From assembly GCA_945947045.1 (NCBI GenBank), contig CAMEXG010000097.1:1-7724 (forward strand): a stretch of DNA of 7,724 nt. Direction: 5' to 3'. Position numbers and translations under genes: made by a program. The notes under the pieces were generated by a model, which did no database searches, was not told where the DNA came from, and saw only the letters and a program-made list of their open reading frames with translations. Source of the stretch: an uncultured Spirochaetales bacterium (GTDB taxonomy: Bacteria > Spirochaetota > Spirochaetia > Sphaerochaetales > Sphaerochaetaceae). Below are positions 1 to 5,108 of this stretch, piece after piece; within the stretch, counting starts at the first letter, position 1, and every line of letters starts with the position of its first letter.

Positions 1-17
1 ATATTGGAATCTAGTAG

Positions 18-46
18 ATGTTATTATCTTGTGGCTCTATGGTCAA
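18..46 (-). promoter_or_regulatory. Weak candidate promoter for a gene left of the window
   Basis: On the minus strand TTGACC (41-46) is followed after 17 bp by TAACAT (18-23). The first box matches the sigma-70 -35 consensus at 5 of 6 positions and the second matches the -10 consensus at 4 of 6. It lies just after the stop of the DprA-like gene and would read out of the window. No gene start is visible to confirm it. Confidence 0.22.
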
Positions 47-57
47 CAAACAAGGCG

Positions 58-975
58 TCAATCAAATAAAGAAGGAGTTGGATCTACATATTTTTCTCTT
101 CTCTTTCCTGGTTTTTTTTCGTCTCCAAGGAGCTTAAGAAGGTCTTTAGGCTTCTTATATGGAACCACATTTCCCTTTAGTCTCTCACTGCACCAACTAT
201 AGTTGGGGTTGGAGGCGGCTGAGAGAGAAATAGACGTTTTCTTCCCCTTCTCCACTGCTGGATCGAAGACAGCCCATGAAGGTCCCCCGTTTTTCTCTTC
301 AACAAGGAAATAAGCATCCCCGAAGGATGAAAGAAACCTATTTCGTAGTACCACGTGCCACTTTTCATATTTTACAGAGGGGGCGTTCTGGGTAATAAGA
401 ATTCCTTTAGAGTAAACTTGTTCCATTAACTCCAGCATGCTTTCAGAAGGGCATTTTGAGATTCCGGAAGAGAGAACTGCAACGGGAAGGGCTCCAAGCT
501 TCAAGGCAGATTGCAGGGCATAGGCGCCGGAACCTGAGTCAAAGGGTGCCACAACCGCCCATCCCTTTTCAGAAGAGAGTGCGACTGCATCGAAGATATC
601 GCTTTTGGCCTTTAAAGACGGCAGAGGAGAACCGAGTATCACAAGCCTTTTCTCATTACCTAATTCTCTCTCTCCTGCGCTATACAAAAAATGAACTGGA
701 GCCATCCTTCCCTTCACTCTCTCGTCATCTTCATCGATAACAGAGAATGGGATTTTTTCCCTGGAAAAAGCATCCCTTGTGTTTCTCCATAACTCATTGA
801 AGACCATCTCTTCCCGGGAAGAAGAAGTAAACTCCCTTGTGTAGGAGGCGAAGGGAGACGAGAAGTCTGCATTTAAAGTAGAAAGTACATCCCAGGCTTT
901 GTCCCTGTCACCTTTGTAGAAAAGAGACAATGCTTCATAAGCGACGGCCTTTTCTTTAATGGCAGTTTGCAACAT
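58..975 (-). CDS. Divergent DprA/Smf-like protein (Rossmann/SLOG fold)
   Basis: A 305-residue protein. The centre resembles the DprA/Smf family, which loads RecA on incoming single-stranded DNA in transformation. A beta strand and turn LVILGSPLPS (111-120) corresponds to the family's V-G-S-R-x-P-S; GWAVVAPFDSGSGAYALQSA (138-157), running on to LPVAVLSSGI, corresponds to the G-ID-AH-AL and I-A-V-L-G-x-G-L block; RNRFLSSFGDAYFLVE (211-226) matches the conserved RNRII-S-D-vvvvEa block. The family's usual S-R and G-I-D-x-x-A-H residues are changed, so the protein is a distant relative and competence function is unproven. No C-terminal winged helix is visible; the tail is Lys/Arg/Pro-rich. I chose ATG 975 because GGAGG lies 9 bp upstream; the longer in-frame start at 1065 would overlap the preceding gene by 110 bp without a better site. 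The gene overlaps the ketopantoate-reductase-like gene by 20 bp, so translation is probably coupled. Confidence 0.7.
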   Translation of the reverse strand: MLQTAIKEKAVAYEALSLFYKGDRDKAWDVLSTLNADFSSPFASYTREFTSSSREEMVFNELWRNTRDAFSREKIPFSVIDEDDERVKGRMAPVHFLYSAGERELGNEKRLVILGSPLPSLKAKSDIFDAVALSSEKGWAVVAPFDSGSGAYALQSALKLGALPVAVLSSGISKCPSESMLELMEQVYSKGILITQNAPSVKYEKWHVVLRNRFLSSFGDAYFLVEEKNGGPSWAVFDPAVEKGKKTSISLSAASNPNYSWCSERLKGNVVPYKKPKDLLKLLGDEKKPGKRREKYVDPTPSLFD

Positions 976-1858
976 ATCGTTTGGCCTCCACAAGAATTGA
1001 AAGAAGGTCACAGTATGGAGTGGCGATAGAGTATTGTCTCCCCATCCTCGATACTGCTCCTGCAAAGTATCTATTTTCAGTCTCTCTTCCGTTAATCATG
1101 TCTTCAAGCATACTAGATCTACCTTTTCCTGAAAGAAGAGATGTGTTTCTTATCATAGTCTCTATATCATCGGAAGTAAGTTCTACACCTTTTCTTTCAC
1201 CGACACTTTGGACTTCACGGGCAATTAGACGGGCGGCCCTGATCATATCTCTATTACTTCCTGTTGCATCGTAATCTGCTTCTAATAAAGCAGTAAGGGT
1301 GTTAAAGCAAGTGTTGGTCATAAACTTAAGCCACTTTTCGTGGTGGATATCATCAGGAACAACTACATCCTGTCCGTTTTCTTCAAAGAAGGCTTTTAGT
1401 TTCAGAATTCTAGGAGATCGGGAGTTATCTTTCTCCCCCATAGTAATCTTGCCTTTTGAGAATGAAGAGACATTATTTCCTTCCCTTGTTACAGAAAGAT
1501 TTGAAATGAAGGCGTAGATGATTCTATCTTCTCCGAAACGCTCGGACAAAACTCTCTCCGATTCGATTCCATTGAGGAGAGGAAGAATAATAGTGTTCTC
1601 TCCCGCTAAGGGCTCTATTACAGGGAAAGTGGATTCAAGCTGGAAATTCTTGACAGCAAGGATAATTAGATCCACTTTTCCTGTACTCTCATCAGGAACA
1701 ATAGTAGGAATGGAGAGTTTCTCTCCATTGAAGATTATATTACTTCTCGTCCTAAACTCTCTCTCTTTATCTACAGCAAAGGAAACATCTGGAACATTTC
1801 TCAAGTTATAAGCGACATTTGTTCCTACTGATCCTCTTCCTATTATGACGGTCTTCAT
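956..1858 (-). CDS. Ketopantoate reductase family protein (2-dehydropantoate 2-reductase-like)
   Basis: A 300-residue protein, the normal length for the PanE/ApbA family, which reduces 2-dehydropantoate to pantoate with NADPH in pantothenate and CoA synthesis. Visible: the N-terminal Rossmann nucleotide loop GRGSVG (7-12); VKNFQ with K70; LPLLNGIES with N96, matching the cofactor/substrate Asn; the helical domain with HEKWLKFMTNTCFNTLTAL, where K175 aligns with the catalytic lysine and N182/N186 with the conserved Asn positions; and SSMLEDMINGRETE (248-261), matching the conserved SSM-D-G-R-E block. All key residues appear present. The family includes paralogues of other specificity, so panE is not assigned. 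It is the first gene of a two-gene unit with the DprA-like gene. Its start is fixed by the family's N-terminal M-K-x-x-I-x-G; there is no good Shine-Dalgarno site and the promoter abuts the ATG. Confidence 0.85.
   Translation of the reverse strand: MKTVIIGRGSVGTNVAYNLRNVPDVSFAVDKEREFRTRSNIIFNGEKLSIPTIVPDESTGKVDLIILAVKNFQLESTFPVIEPLAGENTIILPLLNGIESERVLSERFGEDRIIYAFISNLSVTREGNNVSSFSKGKITMGEKDNSRSPRILKLKAFFEENGQDVVVPDDIHHEKWLKFMTNTCFNTLTALLEADYDATGSNRDMIRAARLIAREVQSVGERKGVELTSDDIETMIRNTSLLSGKGRSSMLEDMINGRETENRYFAGAVSRMGRQYSIATPYCDLLSILVEAKRYVANCH
985..989 (-). promoter_or_regulatory. Ribosome binding site deciding the start of the DprA-like gene
   Basis: GGAGG on the minus strand lies 9 bp before ATG 975, inside the 3' end of the upstream reading frame. 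It is the best Shine-Dalgarno match near the gene and supports the shorter 305-residue start over the 335-residue one. Confidence 0.65.
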
Positions 1859-1864
1859 GCCTAG

Positions 1865-1893
1865 ATGATAATAATCAATGAAACAGAGTGCAA
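1865..1893 (-). promoter_or_regulatory. Candidate promoter abutting the ketopantoate reductase-like start
   Basis: On the minus strand TTGCAC (1888-1893), 17 bp, then TATCAT (1865-1870; 5 of 6 match to TATAAT). Only six bases separate the -10 box from ATG 1858, so transcription should begin at or within a base or two of the start codon, giving a leaderless mRNA. The -35 box is weak. Confidence 0.45.
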
Positions 1894-1948
1894 GAAGCGA
1901 CTCTTTTTTGACTTATAAAAAAAACTAGTCATAATCAATAGATTTTGT

Positions 1949-1986
1949 TTGAGATTCAACAATCTCAATCCGACTATAAGATAGTC
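1949..1986. repeat. Two adjacent perfect hairpins in the 1859-2137 gene-free stretch
   Basis: TTGAGATT (1949-1956) and AATCTCAA (1961-1968) form a perfect 8-bp inverted repeat with a 4-base loop. Three bases later GACTAT (1972-1977) and ATAGTC (1981-1986) form a perfect 6-bp one with a 3-base loop. Neither is followed by a T-tract on either strand, so they do not look like terminators. They could be paired operator sites or folded RNA. I see no convincing gene in 1859-2137; the 74-codon plus-strand reading frame at 1945-2169 runs into the tRNA terminator and has no family resemblance. Confidence 0.5.
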
Positions 1987-2137
1987 CCAATTATTTCTGA
2001 TATCAGGCATCTAAGTAAGTCATCAACATACAAGGAAACTGATTCTCCCTGTATTTTCGAGTTATCTTCGCTGGTTTTATGGCGAATACTATTGTTCACA
2101 ATTTACGGGAGGAAAAGAGCACCTCTCAAGTATATAC

Positions 2138-2165
2138 AAAAAAAGACTCAACCGAAGCTGAGTCT
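2138..2165 (-). terminator. Rho-independent terminator of tRNA-Phe
   Basis: On the minus strand an 8- to 9-bp stem (2157-2165 with 2144-2152) closes a UUCG tetraloop (2153-2156), followed by a run of seven T (2138-2144, the first of them pairing at the stem base). It begins six bases after the tRNA 3' end. Confidence 0.93.
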
Positions 2166-2170
2166 CTAAG

Positions 2171-2243
2171 TGCCGTCTCCAGGAATCGAACCAGGGACAC
2201 AAGGATTTTCAGTCCTTTGCTCTACCTACTGAGCTAAAACGGC
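2171..2243 (-). tRNA. tRNA-Phe (anticodon GAA)
   Basis: A 73-base cloverleaf. The acceptor stem GCCGTTT pairs with AGACGGC (one G-U pair). The D arm has TAGCTCAGTAGGTAGAGC. The anticodon arm AAGGA-CTGAAAA-TCCTT places GAA in the loop, which decodes UUC/UUU. The T arm contains GGTTCGATTCC. The discriminator base is A. The 3' CCA is not encoded (the next bases are CTT), so it must be added after transcription. It has its own promoter upstream and terminator downstream, so it is transcribed alone. Confidence 0.96.
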
Positions 2244-2256
2244 ATCAACGATAAGA

Positions 2257-2285
2257 ACAATACAAGTTTCCTTGGACTATGTCAA
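2257..2285 (-). promoter_or_regulatory. tRNA-Phe promoter
   Basis: On the minus strand a perfect -35 TTGACA (2280-2285), a 17-bp spacer and -10 TATTGT (2257-2262). The expected start is near 2250, seven bases before the mature tRNA. The -35 box lies inside the left copy of the 51-bp repeat, while the -10 box lies outside it. Confidence 0.75.
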
Positions 2286-2326
2286 CAGAGATAAAAAAGA
2301 TTTTTAATGATTTCTATCCCAGTCGT
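2276..2326. repeat. 51-bp direct repeat, left copy
   Basis: Identical over 51 bases to 3716-3766, in the same orientation, 1440 bp away. Read on the minus strand it holds the last codons (DWDRNH) and stop of the membrane-protein gene, a short AT-rich spacer, and the TTGACA box that serves as the tRNA-Phe -35 element. Beyond 2326 the match continues weakly for about 20 bases with gaps, then ends. Confidence 0.95.
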
Positions 2327-2350
2327 AATAAGCAGGGCGTCTTTGTAGCC
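2304..2350 (-). pseudogene. Leftover copy of the membrane-protein gene's 3' end
   Basis: In the frame set by the shared stop (2304-2306), the minus strand reads QRRPAYYDWDRNH-stop, against RRRPSDYDDWDRNH-stop in the intact gene at 3744. Identity is perfect for the last six codons and only partial further in. The frame meets a TAG about 90 bases upstream of the start of similarity, and there is no start or ribosome site. It is best read as the remnant of the original gene end, displaced by the segment at 2327-3715. Bases 2351-2524 hold nothing I can identify, and no clear terminator for the NYN gene. Confidence 0.45.
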
Positions 2351-2524
2351 GTCTAAACAGCATCCAATATGACAAAAAAACTACTCTGTCGTAACTATAC
2401 CATGTCCTGGACTATCAGCGAGATAGCTTATTCTCGAACGATACAGATTCATGACTTTAATGCATTTACCGTCCGATTAATTGGCTTTCCAGTCAGAAAG
2501 ATGTAAAGATTTGGATACTAAATA

Positions 2525-3211
2525 TCAAAAGAACTCTTCTTTTTGTTGTTTTTTATGATATGGAGATCCGCATGATCTTAATCCATCTATGTGTTCAAAA
2601 AGATCCCCTTCTTCTGACATCCTTCTTCCCATCGGATCAAGTATGACATCCAATCCTTCTCTTCTAGCAAGCTTAAGGACTGGTACGAAGTCTGAATCTC
2701 CTGCAATCAGAACAACCTGGTCCACTTGTTTCTTATATGCAAGCGAAGCAATATCGATTCCTATCTTCATGTCCACACCTTTCTGAAGTGTATTAAGCTG
2801 AAAATGTGTTTGGTTTAAATCATCTTTTGTTAGTGAACCATTGCATATTTTCTTCACGGAGTCATAAGTAAGGGTATAGTTGATTCCATAATCTGACAGT
2901 TTCCCCATTCTCAAAGCTACTTTTCTTTTCTTCTTAAGACATGAGAGGAAACTTGTCATTCTAGAAAACTCTTCTGTTTTACCAAGATCATATGTCTTTC
3001 CTGAAAATGGCTCATAAACTTGTTTATTTAAAGGTGGACAGTCGTAATAGAAAATTCTATACAGCTCATGATCTATACTTCCTTCCTTAAGATGTCTTCT
3101 GCAATAACCCACAAGAGCATCGGCAGATTCCTCTGGTGAATATTTTTCCCAGTCATCTTTCACAAGTCTTCGATAATATCCCCCATCTACCAATATTGCT
3201 GTTTTTGACAT
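2525..3211 (-). CDS. NYN domain protein, LabA/DUF88-like (PIN-type putative ribonuclease)
   Basis: A 228-residue protein with the NYN fold, a PIN-like metal-dependent nuclease fold whose members cut RNA. Visible: N-terminal AILVDGGYYRRL with D9, the first acidic residue; KGVDMKIGIDIASLAYKKQ (144-162) with D147 and D153; LIAGDSDFVPVLKLARREG (168-186) with D172 and D174. This is the usual order and spacing of the acidic metal site in LabA-like proteins, so it looks catalytically intact. A basic patch (CLKKKRK, 91-97) could contact RNA. The C-terminus is short and Lys/Gln/Glu/Phe-rich. The start is supported by GAGGTGAG five bases upstream of the ATG by its core. It stands alone, with its own promoter, inside the 51-bp-repeat-bounded segment, which suggests an accessory gene; the target RNA is unknown and a defence role would be speculation. 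Confidence 0.88.
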   Translation of the reverse strand: MSKTAILVDGGYYRRLVKDDWEKYSPEESADALVGYCRRHLKEGSIDHELYRIFYYDCPPLNKQVYEPFSGKTYDLGKTEEFSRMTSFLSCLKKKRKVALRMGKLSDYGINYTLTYDSVKKICNGSLTKDDLNQTHFQLNTLQKGVDMKIGIDIASLAYKKQVDQVVLIAGDSDFVPVLKLARREGLDVILDPMGRRMSEEGDLFEHIDGLRSCGSPYHKKQQKEEFF

Positions 3212-3214
3212 TTA

Positions 3215-3222
3215 CTCACCTC
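3215..3222 (-). promoter_or_regulatory. Strong ribosome binding site of the NYN gene
   Basis: GAGGTGAG on the minus strand ends three bases before ATG 3211, with the GAGG core at good spacing. It fixes the start. Confidence 0.75.
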
Positions 3223-3236
3223 ACATGGAAAAATTA

Positions 3237-3285
3237 GCCCTGAGAACTGGCACTTCCCTAATCGTGGGAGACCTATTCAAAGGGC
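3237..3285 (-). promoter_or_regulatory. Possible folded leader/attenuator before the NYN gene
   Basis: In the minus-strand transcript GCCCU (3281-3285) can pair with AGGGC (3237-3241). Inside, GGU pairs with GCC (3271-3273 with 3249-3251, one G-U) and UCCC with GGGA (3266-3269 with 3255-3258) around a 7-base loop. The outer stem is followed by TAATTTTT, then the ribosome site. The stems are short and I cannot compute the folding energy; it matches no riboswitch I recognise. Confidence 0.3.
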
Positions 3286-3324
3286 GACAATCAACTTTTT
3301 TATCCTCACAAACTAATGAGGGAG

Positions 3325-3344
3325 AAGCAGGACTTTCTCTGCTT
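3325..3344. repeat. Short hairpin in the NYN 5' leader
   Basis: AAGCAG (3325-3330) and CTGCTT (3339-3344) form a perfect 6-bp inverted repeat with an 8-base loop, lying just downstream of the predicted transcription start of the NYN gene. Confidence 0.35.
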
Positions 3345-3356
3345 AACCAAGTATAT

Positions 3357-3388
3357 ATTATATATCATCGACATTGACTTCCAGTCAA
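3357..3388 (-). promoter_or_regulatory. NYN gene promoter with an overlapping inverted repeat
   Basis: On the minus strand -35 TTGACT (3383-3388; 5 of 6), an 18-bp spacer and TATATA (3359-3364) preceded by TG in the extended -10 position; a perfect TATAAT (3357-3362) lies two bases further at a longer spacing. The -35 is one arm of a perfect inverted repeat TTGACT-TCC-AGTCAA (3374-3388), a plausible repressor site. The resulting 5' leader is about 140 bases. Confidence 0.5.
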
Positions 3389-3715
3389 CAAAAACCGTTC
3401 ATTCCCCACCTAAAATACAACTTGATAATTCTGGCTACTTTCAATGAGAATCAGTTGATTATAATTCCTATATGCTCTGTCTGATCTTACTATACGAAAT
3501 GGCAGTAAATAATACATTCGAGTAATTAATCCAAAAAGAAAGAGAAAAACCTATTACCCTAAAAATATGTTTAAGACATAAAGAAAAAACGGTAAATGAT
3601 ATTTCTATCCATACAATCAAATATTGTAGATGATTGCTAATAAAAATTTTATCACAATAAATTACATCAATTATACTGCCTTATAATTATTAAAGTTATA
3701 AAAATAAGTTTAATA
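3389..3715. other. AT-rich gene-free stretch
   Basis: About 330 bases, clearly richer in A+T than the rest of the window, especially from 3530. The only open frames are trivial (13 codons on the minus strand near 3612, 17 codons on the plus strand near 3472). AGTTAT/ATAACT (3694-3699 and 3713-3718) form an inverted repeat at the edge of the right 51-bp repeat, which in such AT-rich sequence may be chance. I see no gene, RNA or array here. Confidence 0.6.
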
Positions 3716-3766
3716 ACTATGTCAACAGAGATAAAAAAGATTTTTAATGATTTCTATCCCAGTCGT
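3716..3766. repeat. 51-bp direct repeat, right copy
   Basis: Identical to 2276-2326. Here it spans the end and stop codon (3744-3746) of the membrane-protein gene and the downstream TTGACA (3720-3725), which has no tRNA -10 box after it. Downstream on the minus strand the sequence passes straight into the AT-rich stretch. Confidence 0.95.
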
Positions 3767-5108
3767 CGTAATCAGAGGGTCGTCGCCTATCTCTATAATA
3801 GTCGTCATCACGCCTATAGTCCCTATCATCACGACGAGGATACTCGTCTCTATCTCTATATCCCCTATCATCACGATAGCGTCTCTCGTCAACATAACGT
3901 CTGTCGTCATCCATTATATCTCTGTATCCGTCACGATAGTATCCATCGTCTCTTCGCCTTATTCTTTCGTCATCCCTATAGTATTGATCCCGGCGGGAGT
4001 CTCTGTAATAGTCGTCATAGTCATCACGTCTGCGTCTATTGTCATCTCTGTAAGTATCACGAGACCTATTGTCTCTTCTCTCTTCCCTCACTCCTCCAGA
4101 AATAAAATCGTACCACTTATCATCTTGAGGAGCGCTTTGTCTTGGCTCATCTTCATACCTAGGTCTAGGAGGTTCTTCTTGTACCGGCTCTTCTCTCTTT
4201 ATTTCTTCTGATTTGCCGGAGAAACGGGAAGATGAAGGAGGATATGTGTACTTCATATTTTCAGGTCTTTCTGTCGTCACTCTGAAAGTCTCTTCTGTTT
4301 TCTCTTTTTCTTCTTTCTCCGGAATATCCTCCAAGACTGTCCTATAACTGCTCTTTCCTGAGAGCCCCGCAAAAACAAAAAGGAATGTCAGTGTGTACCA
4401 GAACTCTGTGTCGTGTACAAATACACCGAGGACAGAAGAGACAAAACTAGCCCCTTCTATCGCCTCGCCTTCCAACACGGCCATTATTCCGGAGTGAAAG
4501 AGAGATGAAGATAAGAGAAGAAGAATAAGTAGGAGGAATACGAACCAAGGTGTAGAATCACTTCGTCTTGTTACAAACACCACAGATAACGAAAGAAGAA
4601 CCAAGAGAAGTGGATAAATCCCTCTATATATCATTATCCCCTCTTCTCCAGAGTACATGGACAAGGCCACGAGAGAAGAAGAAAGAAGGAACGAGAGAAG
4701 AAATGGAAAAATCCACTTTCCTCTCTTTCTTTTTAAGAAGAATGAGAATGCGGCTAGAGATAGAATAGAGGGAGAGATGGCAAAGGCAAGAGGAATCCCC
4801 AGAGGATAACTAAGAGCTCCCTCAAGGGATGAGTCAACCCATAGCAAAAGGGTCAGGGAGGCGTAAAGAGCCCCTGAAAGAGGTAGCAGCCACGACTTTT
4901 CTCCGTCTTTCATGATGAAAGCAGTAAAGATCAAAGGAAGTGTCGAGATGACATACTTTGAAATAGCCTGCCATGAAAAAGAAAACGAAATAGAAAAAGA
5001 GAGACATAAGGGCACCAATGGAATAAGGAGACCAAGGGCCCAATATGGCCAAATCCTCATTTCAGGTTCAAAATCTTCATATAGATCACTTATTCTCTCT
5101 CTTTTCAT
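3744..5108 (-). CDS. Multi-pass membrane protein with a cytoplasmic Arg-Asp-Tyr-rich tail
   Basis: A 454-residue protein of no family I recognise. It has three parts. First, residues 1-250 contain about eight hydrophobic helices (near 20-44, 49-66, 73-91, 103-125, 131-150, 161-180, 187-205 and 222-250). The basic loops MKDGEK, KRKRGK and TRRSDS fall on one side, so by the positive-inside rule both ends are cytoplasmic. Second, residues 251-339 form a Glu/Lys/Pro-rich, probably disordered linker. Third, residues 340-454 form a low-complexity tail of 38 Arg, 35 Asp, 17 Tyr and 5 Glu in 115, with recurring YRDD, RRDD and DYYRD units; net charge is close to zero. Such mixed-charge tails are known in RNA-binding and condensate-forming eukaryotic proteins; any such role here is inference. 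The start overlaps the stop of the 162-residue gene by one base (TAATG), implying coupled translation. The last codons lie in the 51-bp repeat. Confidence 0.85.
   Translation of the reverse strand: MKRERISDLYEDFEPEMRIWPYWALGLLIPLVPLCLSFSISFSFSWQAISKYVISTLPLIFTAFIMKDGEKSWLLPLSGALYASLTLLLWVDSSLEGALSYPLGIPLAFAISPSILSLAAFSFFLKRKRGKWIFPFLLSFLLSSSLVALSMYSGEEGIMIYRGIYPLLLVLLSLSVVFVTRRSDSTPWFVFLLLILLLLSSSLFHSGIMAVLEGEAIEGASFVSSVLGVFVHDTEFWYTLTFLFVFAGLSGKSSYRTVLEDIPEKEEKEKTEETFRVTTERPENMKYTYPPSSSRFSGKSEEIKREEPVQEEPPRPRYEDEPRQSAPQDDKWYDFISGGVREERRDNRSRDTYRDDNRRRRDDYDDYYRDSRRDQYYRDDERIRRRDDGYYRDGYRDIMDDDRRYVDERRYRDDRGYRDRDEYPRRDDRDYRRDDDYYRDRRRPSDYDDWDRNH
3747..4091 (-). repeat. Degenerate repeat tract encoding the Arg-Asp-Tyr tail
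   Basis: Codons 340-454 are a chain of imperfect short units built from TAT/TAC, AGA/CGT and GAT/GAC, appearing on the plus strand as recurring gtc, cgt and atc triplets. Stops are rare in several frames, producing spurious long open frames on both strands here. The imperfect units suggest growth by slippage or unequal exchange followed by point change. Confidence 0.75.

Larger units (their letters stand above)
2276..3766. mobile_element. Putative inserted cassette bounded by 51-bp direct repeats, carrying a NYN gene
   Basis: Two identical 51-bp repeats enclose 1389 bp of unique DNA holding one gene (2525-3211), its leader and promoter, and a strongly AT-rich empty stretch. The repeat is the 3' end of the adjacent protein gene plus the -35 box of tRNA-Phe, so removing one repeat and the unique DNA would rejoin that gene directly to the tRNA promoter. 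This is the geometry left by integrative elements that restore the 3' end of their target. There is no integrase, transposase or terminal inverted repeat in the segment, so it could be a non-autonomous or decayed element, or the product of a segmental duplication followed by divergence. The repeats are directly seen; insertion is inference. Confidence 0.45.

Noticed and set aside
456..740. 94-codon plus-strand frame
   Set aside because: Antisense shadow of the DprA-like gene.
976..1065. 30-residue N-terminal extension of the DprA-like protein
   Set aside because: It would overlap the upstream gene by 110 bp and has no better ribosome site than the GGAGG before ATG 975.
981..1811. Three sizeable plus-strand frames opposite the ketopantoate-reductase-like gene
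   Set aside because: Antisense shadows of a gene with clear family motifs.
1945..2169. 74-codon plus-strand open frame
   Set aside because: It runs through the hairpins and the tRNA terminator, has no ribosome site and resembles nothing.
2412..2426. CTATC/GATAG hairpin as terminator of the NYN gene
   Set aside because: Only 5 bp and no T-tract right after it on the minus strand; the T7 at 2374-2380 is too far away.
2463..3598. 10-bp inverted copies of ACGGTAAATG (2463-2472 and 3589-3598) as element ends
   Set aside because: About one such 10-bp match is expected by chance in a segment of this size, and the copies do not sit at the segment boundaries.
3592..3612. Third, gapped copy of part of the 51-bp repeat (similar to the TTAATGATTTCTATCC part)
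   Set aside because: Short, needs a 2-base gap, and lies in AT-rich sequence where such likeness is easy to obtain.
3720..3766. TTGACA in the right repeat as a functional promoter for the NYN gene
   Set aside because: No good -10 box at 17 bp, and it is about 500 bp from the gene, which has a better promoter at 3357-3388.
3747..4091. CRISPR-like array in the repetitive tract
   Set aside because: Units are short, variable and in one coding frame; there are no constant-length repeats and spacers.
3719..4211. Long open frames on the plus strand and in another minus frame across the tail region
   Set aside because: They come from the low-complexity Arg-Asp-Tyr repeat, in which stops are rare in several frames; their products have no sensible composition or ribosome sites.
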